From positions 1 to 14,888 of the forward strand of contig CAYTOJ010000041.1 of assembly GCA_964439415.1 (NCBI GenBank): 14,888 nt of DNA, written 5' to 3'. Shown piece by piece: positions 1-7,369 of this stretch (positions are counted from its first letter, which is position 1; every line of letters begins with the position of its first letter). Made by a program: the position numbers and the translations under genes. Below the pieces are notes generated by a model. It was given only the letters and a program-made list of their open reading frames with translations, ran no database searches and was not told the origin of the DNA. The DNA comes from CAYTOJ01 sp964439415 (lineage in GTDB: Bacteria > Pseudomonadota > Alphaproteobacteria > Rickettsiales > CAZAGG01).

Positions 1-2
1 AT

Positions 3-2948
3 ATGCAATCATTCATAAAACCACAATACCAATTTCCGCTGGCCGCGTCAGAGTCTGAAGCATTGACGGGATTTGAGAGGCTCTATGAAGCTTTAAGCAC
101 TCACCCGCCGCATATCAGAAGCAGGGTTGAGGGTTTGCTGATGCACCCCTCGCATCACCGTTTTCTAAGCGGCGTGTTTGGCTGCTCACCGCATCTGACT
201 AACCTTATTATCCGGCATCTTGATTTCTTCAGCGCCTTTGCTGATGCAAGCCCGGAAGCTTTGTTTACATTAGTACTGGAGGAAATAAAAGCCTTTGATG
301 CTGGTAACAGCACCGCACTTAAAAAAGTGCTGCGGATTGCCAAGGGTAAGGCTTCCCTTGTGATAGCCCTGGCTGACCTCGGCGGAGTATGGAGTCTGGC
401 GGAAGTCACGCGCTGCCTGAGCATACTGGCGGAGGAATCCTTAAAAGCCACCGCTGACTTTCTGCTTCTGCAAGCGGCGGCAAAAGGGCAGATTGAAATT
501 ACCGATCCACAAAATCCATCCGCTAATTCCGGCCTGGTTATCTTAGGAATGGGCAAACTGGGGGGCTTTGAGCTTAACTACTCCAGCGATATTGATATTA
601 TAGTGTTCTTTGAATCGGGCAAGGCGGGACTTACGGAGAATATCAGCGCGCAGAAGTTTTTTGTGAGACTCACTCAGGATTTAACTGCCATACTCCACGA
701 CCGCACTGAGGACGGCTATGTTTTCAGGGTGGATTTGCGGCTACGCCCTGATCCCGCTTCAACACCCGTGGCTATTTCCACTTCCGGCGCGCTGACATAT
801 TATGAAACCGTAGGCCAGAACTGGGAGCGGGCGGCAATGATAAAAGCCCGGCCAGTCGCGGGGGATATTGAAGCAGGCGAATATTTCCTGAGCCAGCTAA
901 GGCCGTATGTATGGCGCAAGAACCTGGATTACGCTGCGCTACGTGATATCCATTCAATCAAGCGCCAGATGGATGCGCGGCAGGACAAGCGGCAGAATGA
1001 TTTCACTGCATATAACGTAAAGCTTGGCAGAGGCGGCATCAGGGAGATTGAATTCTTCGCCCAGACCCAGCAGCTTATATGGGGCGGCAGACAACCACTG
1101 CTGCGCGTGCGTGGAACCTGCGATGCGCTGGCGGCACTCACCACTTATGGGCACATCTTGGAGGAGACACGCGCCATTCTGGCTGATAATTATTTAAACT
1201 TACGCATACTGGAACACAGGCTGCAAATGGTAGCTGATGAACAAACCCATAGCCTGCCTACCACTCAAGATGGCATACTGAGAACTGCCAGATTCTGCGG
1301 CCTGGAGAATAACGAGGCTTTAGCAGAAAAGCTAAGAAACATAACCACATCCACCAGCAGAATTTACGGTGAATTATTCAAGGAATCCCCCACGCTTAGC
1401 CACGGCGGCAACCTTGTTTTTACCGGGGTGGAGAACGATACGGAAACCTTGAATACCCTGCGCGGTATGGGTTTTGTAAACCCTGATTATGTCTCCACCG
1501 TTATCAGGGCATGGCATCATGGGGGCAGACGCTCAACCCGCACCAAACGCGCACGGGAGCTTATAACCGAATTAATGCCGGACATTCTGAGAAATATATC
1601 AAAAAGCCCTGATCCTGATGCAACATTCAAACTGTTTGATGATTTTGTGGCGAAGGCTCCGGCGGTGTCGCAGATTTTCTCAATATTCTCCGCAAATCCG
1701 AAACTGCTTGATCTGCTCCTGATGATTATGAGTGCCTCCCCCTGGCTTGGCAGTCTTATCGCCCGTAAATCCAGCCTGCTGGAGACATTGCTTGAGCCTG
1801 GATTTTTTGATCAGTTCCCAAAAGAGTCACAGATAAAACGGGAGGTTCTGAATACGCTGAAAATAGAGCTTAACTTTGAAAACCGCATGAACCTGCTACG
1901 CAGATTTATTCAGGAGAAACAACTGCAAATAGGCGTGCATCTGCTCAAGAAATTCATGACCCCTGCGGAGGCGGCAAAGAATTTATCAATACTGGCTGAT
2001 TGCGCGGTTGCAAACTGCATTGAAGCAGCGCGGATGGAGTTTGAGGAAAAATACGGCAGATTCAGCAGTGCAGACTTTGCGGTTATCGCTTTCGGCAAGT
2101 ATGGCGGGGGGGAGCTGCGCCTTGGCGCTGACCTTGATATCATCTTTGTATATGATGCTAAGGATGAGAACGAAATCTCAAACGGTAGTAAAGCCTTTCT
2201 GCCCAATGTTTATTACATGCGGCTGGCGCAGCGCATCATCAGTGCATTAACCATTGTCGGGGATGAAGGAAAATTATACGATGTTGATACCCGCCTGCGC
2301 CCATACGGCCTTAAAGGGCCGGTAGCAGTCAGTCTGGATGGGCTTGACAAATATTATCAGACGGCAGCCTGGCCAATTGAGTTTTTAAGTCTTACCAGGG
2401 CGCGGGTAGTGCGCATAGGCAGTGCCCGGGATTTTGAGAATAAAATCAATAGCGTTATCTTGGCCGCACTTATGTACAGACGCGACTACGCCGCCTTAAA
2501 ACAGCAGGTGCTGGATGTAAGGGAAAAGATAGAAAAGAAAACCCCGGCAAAATCCTGCTTTGACGTAAAATATGTTCGCGGTGGCCTGGTTGATATAGAA
2601 CTGGCGGTGCAGTTTCTGTATCTTGCTGAATTAGCGGAAAACAGCCCTGTTTTGCATACATCAACCCTGGCGCAGTTGGATTCAATACGGTTAAATGAGC
2701 CTCAAAAAACCAGAATAGCTTCAGCGATAAATGTATTCAGCGCGTTTCAGATGTACGGATATTTATTCTCCGGCGGCACATTTGATGAAAGCGATTCCGC
2801 TACTGCCAGGGAGGTGGCGCAAAGCATGGGAGTATCCGGTATCCACGAACTGAAAAGTATGCTTGAAGAGTGTCAAGCGGAGGGATATAAGTTTTTCAGT
2901 CAAGTTTTCAGTGGGGATATATATGACTATTATGGCGGCGGGTCTTGA
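3..2948 (+). CDS. glnE: Bifunctional glutamine synthetase adenylyltransferase / adenylyl-removing enzyme
   Basis: GlnE adds AMP to glutamine synthetase, or removes it, in answer to PII and glutamine, and so sets ammonia assimilation in the cytoplasm. Both nucleotidyltransferase cores of the family are visible. The N-terminal (adenylyl-removing) core has GMGKLGG at residues 182-188 and the metal-binding SDID ending at D196 and D198. The C-terminal (adenylylating) core has AFGKYGGGEL followed by D710-L-D712. The stretch RPDPASTP near residue 250 and its counterpart RLRPYG after the second core are also typical. At 981 residues it is full length for the family. The ATG lies two bases from the window edge, so no ribosome binding site can be seen and a start further upstream cannot be excluded, but the N-terminus already reaches the expected family length. 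The 3' end overlaps bcp by 26 bp, which suggests coupled translation. Confidence 0.96.
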   Translation: MQSFIKPQYQFPLAASESEALTGFERLYEALSTHPPHIRSRVEGLLMHPSHHRFLSGVFGCSPHLTNLIIRHLDFFSAFADASPEALFTLVLEEIKAFDAGNSTALKKVLRIAKGKASLVIALADLGGVWSLAEVTRCLSILAEESLKATADFLLLQAAAKGQIEITDPQNPSANSGLVILGMGKLGGFELNYSSDIDIIVFFESGKAGLTENISAQKFFVRLTQDLTAILHDRTEDGYVFRVDLRLRPDPASTPVAISTSGALTYYETVGQNWERAAMIKARPVAGDIEAGEYFLSQLRPYVWRKNLDYAALRDIHSIKRQMDARQDKRQNDFTAYNVKLGRGGIREIEFFAQTQQLIWGGRQPLLRVRGTCDALAALTTYGHILEETRAILADNYLNLRILEHRLQMVADEQTHSLPTTQDGILRTARFCGLENNEALAEKLRNITTSTSRIYGELFKESPTLSHGGNLVFTGVENDTETLNTLRGMGFVNPDYVSTVIRAWHHGGRRSTRTKRARELITELMPDILRNISKSPDPDATFKLFDDFVAKAPAVSQIFSIFSANPKLLDLLLMIMSASPWLGSLIARKSSLLETLLEPGFFDQFPKESQIKREVLNTLKIELNFENRMNLLRRFIQEKQLQIGVHLLKKFMTPAEAAKNLSILADCAVANCIEAARMEFEEKYGRFSSADFAVIAFGKYGGGELRLGADLDIIFVYDAKDENEISNGSKAFLPNVYYMRLAQRIISALTIVGDEGKLYDVDTRLRPYGLKGPVAVSLDGLDKYYQTAAWPIEFLSLTRARVVRIGSARDFENKINSVILAALMYRRDYAALKQQVLDVREKIEKKTPAKSCFDVKYVRGGLVDIELAVQFLYLAELAENSPVLHTSTLAQLDSIRLNEPQKTRIASAINVFSAFQMYGYLFSGGTFDESDSATAREVAQSMGVSGIHELKSMLEECQAEGYKFFSQVFSGDIYDYYGGGS

Positions 2949-3423
2949 AATAAGTGGGCATGAACTGAAAAAAGGCATGAATGCGCCTGATTTTGAAATG
3001 CAGTCCAACGGCGGCGGCAATGTATCGCTGAAAGAACTTAAAGGCAAAAAAGTCGTTCTGTATTTTTATCCTAAGGATGATACTCCCGGTTGCACTATAG
3101 AGGCCAATGATTTTTCGCGCCTGAAACCCGAATTTGAAAAGGCGGGGGCGGTGATAATCGGTGTTTCCAAAGATTCCCTGCAAAGCCATGACAAGTTCAA
3201 GGCCAAGCATTGCCTGAGCTTTGACCTGGCAACGGATGAAAACGGCAGTGTGTGCGAAGCCTATAACGTATGGGCGCAGAAAAACATGTATGGCAAAAAG
3301 TATTTCGGAATTGAACGCGCAACCTTTCTGATTGACGAGGCTGGAGTTATCCGTGAAATATGGCGGAAAGTGAAGGTGGACGGGCACGCGGAAGAAGTTT
3401 TATCAGCCATAAAAGCAATGTAA
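2923..3423 (+). CDS. bcp: Peroxiredoxin of the Bcp/PrxQ family
   Basis: A thiol peroxidase that reduces hydrogen peroxide and organic hydroperoxides in the cytoplasm, using thioredoxin or a similar donor. The signature PKDDTPGCT carries the peroxidatic cysteine, C57, and the AhpC/TSA fold follows (KKVVLYFYP, GVSKDSLQSH, FGIERATFLID). The ATG at 2923 is chosen because GTGGGGA stands 5 bases upstream; this gives 166 residues. An in-frame ATG at 2863 would add 20 residues that match nothing in the family and would lie deep inside glnE. Oddity: the position five residues after C57, where E. coli Bcp has its resolving cysteine, is N62. The other cysteines are C97, in the helix where some PrxQ proteins carry the partner but displaced by about four residues, and C111. 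The enzyme may therefore be one-Cys or use an unusual partner. Confidence 0.93.
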   Translation: MTIMAAGLEISGHELKKGMNAPDFEMQSNGGGNVSLKELKGKKVVLYFYPKDDTPGCTIEANDFSRLKPEFEKAGAVIIGVSKDSLQSHDKFKAKHCLSFDLATDENGSVCEAYNVWAQKNMYGKKYFGIERATFLIDEAGVIREIWRKVKVDGHAEEVLSAIKAM

Positions 3424-3437
3424 TCTCAGAGCCATTT

Positions 3438-4307
3438 ATGCTTAAATTCAAGGCTGACCTGCCGCTGGCTAAAGACGATGCAAACCGCATCATGCCATGG
3501 ATTATCGGATTCATGATTTATCTGGCTTGTCTTGCGCTTATTTTCAGTGTCAGCCTGAATCGTTATTTAAAATCCCGCGATCTGGGTGGAAGCCTCAGCC
3601 TCATGGTACAGGTAACAGGCAGTGCGGAGGCAAAAAAAGAAAATGCCGCCAAGCTTGTGGATTTCCTTCAGGAAAGCGGGTATTTTACCGATGTGGCATA
3701 CGTGCCGGAGGAGAAAATAATATCCCTGATAGAGCCGTGGATAGGCAGGCAGGGCGATACTTCAGCCATTCCGCTGCCGATTCTTATTGAGGCCAAAGTT
3801 GCAAAGCGTAAGCGCGTGAATATTGAGGATTTGCGCACACGCATTGCGGAGATTTCCCCTAACGCGCTGGTGGACAGTAATGCAGACTGGATCAAGCGCC
3901 TGGATCGTCTGGTTGGCTCATTGCAATGGTTATCCGTTCTTGTAGTGGCGCTGGTGTTGATAGTCACGTTCGCCATTATTGTGCTGATGCTGCGCACCAC
4001 TATCAAGCTGCATTCTGAGACTATATCAATACTCAACCTGGTTGGGGCGACCAGGCAATACATAACCCGCCAGTTTCAGGCTAACCAGCTTAAACTTGCG
4101 TTAAAAGGCGGGGCTATCGGCTTCGCGCTTCTTATGCCAACCATAATTCCGCTGCGTATACTGGCATCCAGGCTGGAATTGGCTGCACCGGCGCAGTCCA
4201 TGCCATCGTTTGAACTGTTAATAGCACCGCTGGTGATAATGGTGATTGCAGCAGTCGCCTGGCTGCTGGCCAAAGTGGTGGTGATGGGCATGTTAAACCG
4301 CGCCTGA
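3438..4307 (+). CDS. ftsX: Cell-division protein FtsX (ABC-transporter-like permease)
   Basis: FtsX is the inner-membrane half of the FtsEX complex, which couples ATP hydrolysis to activation of peptidoglycan hydrolases at the division septum. The 289 residues show the expected plan. There is a short cytoplasmic N-terminus, a first membrane segment around residues 20-41 (WIIGFMIYLACLALIF), a periplasmic domain of about 130 residues, then three more hydrophobic segments around 185-210, 240-262 and 270-288. The first of these contains LSVLVVALVLIVTFAIIVL. The stretch SILNLVGATRQYITRQFQ is the conserved FtsX/MacB-type cytoplasmic loop. The ATG at 3438 is preferred because the longer frame from 3360 lies inside bcp. 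It starts 14 bp after bcp and its stop overlaps the next start as TGATG. The ATPase partner gene ftsE, usually directly upstream, is not in the window; bcp is in that place. Confidence 0.9.
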   Translation: MLKFKADLPLAKDDANRIMPWIIGFMIYLACLALIFSVSLNRYLKSRDLGGSLSLMVQVTGSAEAKKENAAKLVDFLQESGYFTDVAYVPEEKIISLIEPWIGRQGDTSAIPLPILIEAKVAKRKRVNIEDLRTRIAEISPNALVDSNADWIKRLDRLVGSLQWLSVLVVALVLIVTFAIIVLMLRTTIKLHSETISILNLVGATRQYITRQFQANQLKLALKGGAIGFALLMPTIIPLRILASRLELAAPAQSMPSFELLIAPLVIMVIAAVAWLLAKVVVMGMLNRA

Positions 4308-4903
4308 TGAGAGGGCTTAAAACCATATTCTGGCTGTTAGCCGTTCCGGCTTTAATCTGGTGCTGCGGTCTGGTGTGGTTTCTACTGTTAATACCTGGGC
4401 GGGATGCAGACACCACCACAAAAACCGATGCCATAGTGGTGCTGACAGGCGGTGATTTACGGCTGGAGACAGGATTCAAACTGCTGGAACAGAATCTGGC
4501 TCCGCAGTTACTTATCAGCGGTGTAGGGCGGGAGGCTACTCTGCGCGAGATTCTGCAAGCTGCCGGAATAAATAAGCCTGCTGAGGATATTCTTCAGCGG
4601 ATACATCTGGATCGCATATCCACCAGCACTATGCAGAATGCTGAGGAAGTATCCAAATGGGCAATCCAGCACCGTATAAAACATATCAGGCTGGTGACGG
4701 CGGGTTATCATATGCGGCGCAGTCTGCTGGAAATCAGCGCGAGAATGCCGGAGCTGAAAACAATTCCCCACCCGGTTTTCCCCTACACCATTACCCTGGA
4801 TACTCTTACGGAAGAAAAGAAAGCCCGTTTCCTGATTCTTGAATACAATAAATATTTGATTACATACCTCAGACTTAGAATTGAGGGGCAAAAATTCAGT
4901 TGA
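4307..4903 (+). CDS. DUF218 / YdcF-SanA-ElyC family membrane protein
   Basis: A 198-residue member of the DUF218 family, which includes YdcF, SanA and ElyC; several members are linked to envelope integrity and to lipid-carrier or peptidoglycan metabolism, but the biochemical function is not settled. One hydrophobic segment (residues 6-30) forms a membrane anchor. The DUF218 core follows: DAIVVLTGG near residue 42, LLISGVG, then the conserved STSTMQNAEEV and the strand IRLVTAGYHMRRS with its conserved His-Met-Arg-Arg. The start overlaps the ftsX stop by one base, so translation is probably coupled. A DUF218 gene right after ftsX is a familiar alphaproteobacterial arrangement. There it is often followed by a plsC-type acyltransferase, which is not seen here. 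Confidence 0.85.
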   Translation: MRGLKTIFWLLAVPALIWCCGLVWFLLLIPGRDADTTTKTDAIVVLTGGDLRLETGFKLLEQNLAPQLLISGVGREATLREILQAAGINKPAEDILQRIHLDRISTSTMQNAEEVSKWAIQHRIKHIRLVTAGYHMRRSLLEISARMPELKTIPHPVFPYTITLDTLTEEKKARFLILEYNKYLITYLRLRIEGQKFS

Positions 4904-5658
4904 TTAATGACATGCTTACAAATGATGTTTTTGCTTATGTGTGGAGTGGTGCGCGTCTGGCTCTCCGGCCAGTCAGGAATCCTGAGATTCCAAAGCTTGA
5001 TACTCTACTGGGCATAGACATGCAGAAAAAAGCCGTGTGCGATAATACCAGCCGTTTTGCATCCAGGCGGCCAGCTAATAATGTGCTGCTCTGGGGCGTT
5101 AAGGGGATGGGTAAAAGCACGCTGGTGCGTTCAAGTATGCTAAGTGCTGCGCAAAGCAGCGGTGGCGTATTACTGGCGGTGGAGATTCTGCGCAATGATA
5201 TATCCACCCTGCCTGAGCTTTATATGAACCTCAGGGAATGCCAGCATAAGTTTATAGTGTTCTGCGATGATCTGGCCTTTGAACCGGGGGATGGCGGCTA
5301 CCGCAGCCTGAAAGCAGCAATGGATGGCGGCATAGCAGGCAGGCCGGAGAATGTGATTCTCTACGCCACCAGCAATCACCGCAATGTAGTGGCTGAGGCC
5401 ACGGCTCACCGCGCCGGTGACCATAGCCCGGCGGATGCGTTGAACGATAAACTTTCCCTTTCCGACCGTTTTGGCCTGCGTCTTGGCTTTCATGAGCCGG
5501 ATCAGGAGTTATACCTGGCGATGGTGCGTGCTCATGCAACCGCTCATGCTATTAATCTGATGCCGGATGAATTACACAAACAAGCCCTGCAATGGGCTAT
5601 GAGCCATGCCTCCCGCAATGGCCGCACCGCCTGCAATTTTATACGAAGCCTGGTTTGA
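4900..5658 (+). CDS. DUF815 family AAA+ ATPase
   Basis: A cytoplasmic P-loop ATPase of the DUF815 family, whose biological role is not established. Walker A is at residues 66-74 (GVKGMGKST) and Walker B at 118-124 (FIVFCDD). After these come the family-typical LKAAMDGGIAGRPENVILYATSNHRN, where the last part is the sensor-1 region, and the C-terminal block ALQWAMSHASRNGRTACNF. I place the start at the TTG at 4900, inside the stop of the preceding gene, because GAGGGG lies 11 bases upstream. An ATG at 4912 is the alternative and would be 23 bases from that site. The length of 252 residues is slightly short for the family but nothing essential is missing. It is the last gene of the plus-strand block and faces nuoH across 15 bp; I see no terminator there. 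Confidence 0.9.
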   Translation: MINDMLTNDVFAYVWSGARLALRPVRNPEIPKLDTLLGIDMQKKAVCDNTSRFASRRPANNVLLWGVKGMGKSTLVRSSMLSAAQSSGGVLLAVEILRNDISTLPELYMNLRECQHKFIVFCDDLAFEPGDGGYRSLKAAMDGGIAGRPENVILYATSNHRNVVAEATAHRAGDHSPADALNDKLSLSDRFGLRLGFHEPDQELYLAMVRAHATAHAINLMPDELHKQALQWAMSHASRNGRTACNFIRSLV

Positions 5659-5673
5659 TTTCTGGCAATTGTT

Positions 5674-6732
5674 TTATTTCGGTAGCCAGCCCATATAAAC
5701 CAGTGTGCCGGATGTTGCTATAACAGCCACCAGTGAGAACGGTAGAAACACCTTCCAGCCCAAGCGCATAAGCTGGTCATAACGGAAGCGTGGGAAAGTT
5801 GCGCGGATCCAGACAAACAGGAAAACCATAAACGCCCACTTCAGGCCAAACCAGACGAAACCAGGTATAATACTCAAAGCTTCATGATTTATCGGCGGCA
5901 GCCAGCCACCCAGGAACAGCACCGTCATTACCGCGCTCATCAACAGCACATTAAGGCATTCACCAAGGAAAAACATGGCAAACGGCATGGATGAATATTC
6001 AACGAAATAACCAGCTACAAGCTCACCTTCTGCTTCCGGCAGGTCAAACGGTATGCGGTTAGTCTCCGCCAGCGCGGAGATTAAAAACACCAGAAAAACG
6101 GGAAACAGCGGCAGTATGAACCACATTCCTATTTCCTGCTGCCTGCGGACTATATCACTAAGATTAAGCGAACCCACACAAAGTAGCACGCAGATAATCA
6201 CAAAACCGATGGATACCTCGTAAGAGACCATCTGCGCGCTGGATCGGATACCACCTAAAAAGGCGTAGCGTGAGTTACTCGCCCACCCGGCAATTATCAG
6301 CTTGTAAACCCCGAGCGACGAAACCGCGAACAGGTAGAGTATACCCACATTAATATCCGCCAGTACCACGCCATCATCAAACGGAATCACCGCCCAGGAT
6401 ATCAAGCTCAGGGCAAATGCCAGACCAGGCGCCAGCAGAAAGATTACCTTATTGGCGTTATTGGGAACTATCACTTCTTTGAGCATCAGCTTCAGCCCGT
6501 CCGCCATTGGCTGGAGCAATCCGAACGGCCCCACCACGTTAGGCCCTTTGCGCAGTTGCATTGCGGCTATTATCTTACGCTCCGCATAGGTAAAATAAGC
6601 GGTAGCCAGCAACGCCGGGATTATAATGGCGAGAATGTAGAAAACCATCAAGCCCAGTTGCTTAAGCAAAGTTACCGATTCAGGTGCAAACCCGAAGAAT
6701 TCCCATAAAAAATTTAACGGATCAGGATTCAT
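5674..6732 (-). CDS. nuoH: NADH-quinone oxidoreductase subunit H (complex I membrane subunit)
   Basis: NuoH (ND1) is the membrane subunit of respiratory complex I that contacts the peripheral arm and helps form the quinone chamber. The 352 residues include the signatures TYAERKIIAAMQLRKGPNVVG, GLLQPMADGLKL, AETNRIPFDLPEAEGE, VEYSSMPFAMFFLGE and the C-terminal RATFPRFRYDQLMRLGWK. Eight or so hydrophobic segments are evident. I choose the ATG at 6732 because GGAAAGG stands 4 bases before it and because the likely promoter leaves almost no leader before the upstream ATG at 6750, which also lacks a ribosome binding site. That alternative would add six residues. No nuoG or nuoI adjoins it: the neighbours are a convergent DUF815 gene and, upstream on the same strand, a small unknown gene. 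It may be its own transcription unit. Confidence 0.96.
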   Translation of the reverse strand: MNPDPLNFLWEFFGFAPESVTLLKQLGLMVFYILAIIIPALLATAYFTYAERKIIAAMQLRKGPNVVGPFGLLQPMADGLKLMLKEVIVPNNANKVIFLLAPGLAFALSLISWAVIPFDDGVVLADINVGILYLFAVSSLGVYKLIIAGWASNSRYAFLGGIRSSAQMVSYEVSIGFVIICVLLCVGSLNLSDIVRRQQEIGMWFILPLFPVFLVFLISALAETNRIPFDLPEAEGELVAGYFVEYSSMPFAMFFLGECLNVLLMSAVMTVLFLGGWLPPINHEALSIIPGFVWFGLKWAFMVFLFVWIRATFPRFRYDQLMRLGWKVFLPFSLVAVIATSGTLVYMGWLPK

Positions 6733-6764
6733 ACTGCCTTTCCAGTTCATATTACTGAAAATAA

Positions 6765-6792
6765 ATCATAAGCACCAGAGGCCAATGTTCAA
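6765..6792 (-). promoter_or_regulatory. Probable sigma70-type promoter of nuoH
   Basis: On the minus strand the -35 box reads TTGAAC (6787-6792) and the -10 box TATGAT (6765-6770), five of six consensus bases, with a 16-base spacer. Transcription would begin only a few bases before the ATG at 6750. That makes the downstream ATG at 6732, with its own ribosome binding site, the more natural start of nuoH. This is assignment by eye. Confidence 0.5.
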
Positions 6793-6881
6793 CTCCATAA
6801 TTTTTAGAGGTGCAGCAAGATGCAAAAAACGAACGCCACGGATACAGGAGTTAATCTGCATTGCCGGGGCGTCCTGCTCAG

Positions 6882-7076
6882 CTATCCTCGTTGATCTCTT
6901 TTTACGATCACCTCCAGTCCGCTTTTTTCAAGCTTTGCCACGATCCGATTCCTTGCAGTGGACGTGGCCGATTCATAAAACCAGATTCGTACTTTATGGT
7001 TTCCAGGCCTCTGCTGAACCAGCGAAACTGACTGCCAATCGCTCTTGTTTAGCACATCATACACATATGCTACCAT
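6882..7076 (-). CDS. Small protein of unknown function (64 residues)
   Basis: I do not recognise this protein. The case for a real gene is its start. AAGGAGGG, an almost ideal ribosome binding site and the strongest in the window, lies 4 bases before the ATG, with an in-frame stop five codons upstream. The protein alternates plausible strands (VAYVYDVL, WQSVSLVQ, HKVRIWFYES) with one amphipathic helix (ATSTARNRIVAKLEKSG) and a final strand (LEVIVKRDQ). It looks like a small soluble alpha/beta fold with a basic charge. There is no signal peptide, membrane segment or cysteine. A promoter-like pair and a folded leader lie upstream (7079-7182). It is codirectional with nuoH, 149 bp before it, in the place where nuoG often sits. 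Neither a toxin, a regulator nor a complex I accessory role can be argued from sequence alone. Confidence 0.62.
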   Translation of the reverse strand: MVAYVYDVLNKSDWQSVSLVQQRPGNHKVRIWFYESATSTARNRIVAKLEKSGLEVIVKRDQRG

Positions 7077-7078
7077 TT

Positions 7079-7098
7079 TTCCCTCCTTTCAAAGGGAA
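7079..7098 (-). promoter_or_regulatory. Ribosome-binding-site hairpin of the small gene
   Basis: The leader just before the start at 7076 can pair TTCCCT (7093-7098 read on the minus strand) with AGGGAA (7079-7084), leaving an 8-base loop. The paired AGGG is part of the Shine-Dalgarno sequence, so the fold would hide the ribosome binding site in part. Translational control is possible, but the stem is only 6 bp. Confidence 0.35.
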
Positions 7099-7109
7099 CG
7101 AAACGATCA

Positions 7110-7197
7110 CATGTTCCGGGAACGGAACTGACGAAGGCTTAAAAACCTTGATTTATAGAGAGGTCTTTTTAGCCTCTGTCAGTTCAGTTTGAACATG
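7110..7197. repeat. 88-bp nested palindromic element in the nuoH-bamD gap
   Basis: The outer arms CATGTTC/GAACATG (7110-7116, 7191-7197) enclose GAACTGAC/GTCAGTTC (7125-7132, 7178-7185). Inside lie two small hairpins: AAGG/CCTT (7134-7137, 7146-7149) and AGAGG/CCTCT (7159-7163, 7173-7177). The left arm also contains its own GTTCCG/CGGAAC hairpin (7113-7128). The whole can fold as one branched structure in DNA or RNA. It overlaps the likely promoter of the 64-codon gene and so may be its operator or leader, or it may be an inserted palindromic repeat. Its size is like that of rickettsial palindromic elements. Confidence 0.5.
7152..7182 (-). promoter_or_regulatory. Possible promoter of the 64-codon gene
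   Basis: Minus-strand boxes CTGACA (7177-7182, five of six bases) and TATAAA (7152-7157, five of six) are separated by 19 bases, one or two more than ideal. The spacer holds the inverted repeat AGAGG/CCTCT, which could be a repressor site. It would give a leader of about 70 bases with two small hairpins before the ribosome binding site. Confidence 0.4.
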
Positions 7198-7309
7198 CGA
7201 TAAGCCCGCAGGCTATAGCTATCCTATTGTTTTTTTGCACTTTTTTGAAAGTTTGGTTACAGTAGTCGCTTATGTTTCCAACTTGTCCGCACAATTAAGG
7301 CACTTGGGC

Positions 7310-7336
7310 TTGTTAATTCAGACAAAGGATTATATC
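7310..7336 (+). promoter_or_regulatory. Weak candidate promoter of bamD
   Basis: TTGTTA (7310-7315) and TATATC (7331-7336), 15 bases apart, are the best pair I see upstream of the bamD start at 7370. Both boxes are only partial matches and the spacing is short. Apart from this and a run of T around 7229-7235, the stretch 7200-7360 shows no gene. Confidence 0.25.
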
Positions 7337-7369
7337 TAGAGTTATCAAATTTATTGACGGGGAAGTTAC

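Noticed and set aside
317..332. Perfect hairpin GCACTT-AAAA-AAGTGC inside glnE
   Set aside because: The codons encode a normal GlnE segment (TALKKVLRIAKGKA) with no sign of insertion, so the symmetry is probably chance.
2908..3387. Open reading frame of 159 codons on the minus strand
   Set aside because: It lies opposite bcp, has no ribosome binding site, and its protein shows no domain; bcp accounts for this stretch fully.
6785..7192. Open reading frame of 135 codons on the plus strand
   Set aside because: It has no ribosome binding site, its composition looks random, and it runs across the nested palindrome and opposite the better-supported 64-codon gene.
7201..7240. Intrinsic terminator with a T run near 7229
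   Set aside because: The only stem before the T run is 4 bp (AGCC/GGCT), it is not adjacent to the run, and no plus-strand gene ends upstream.
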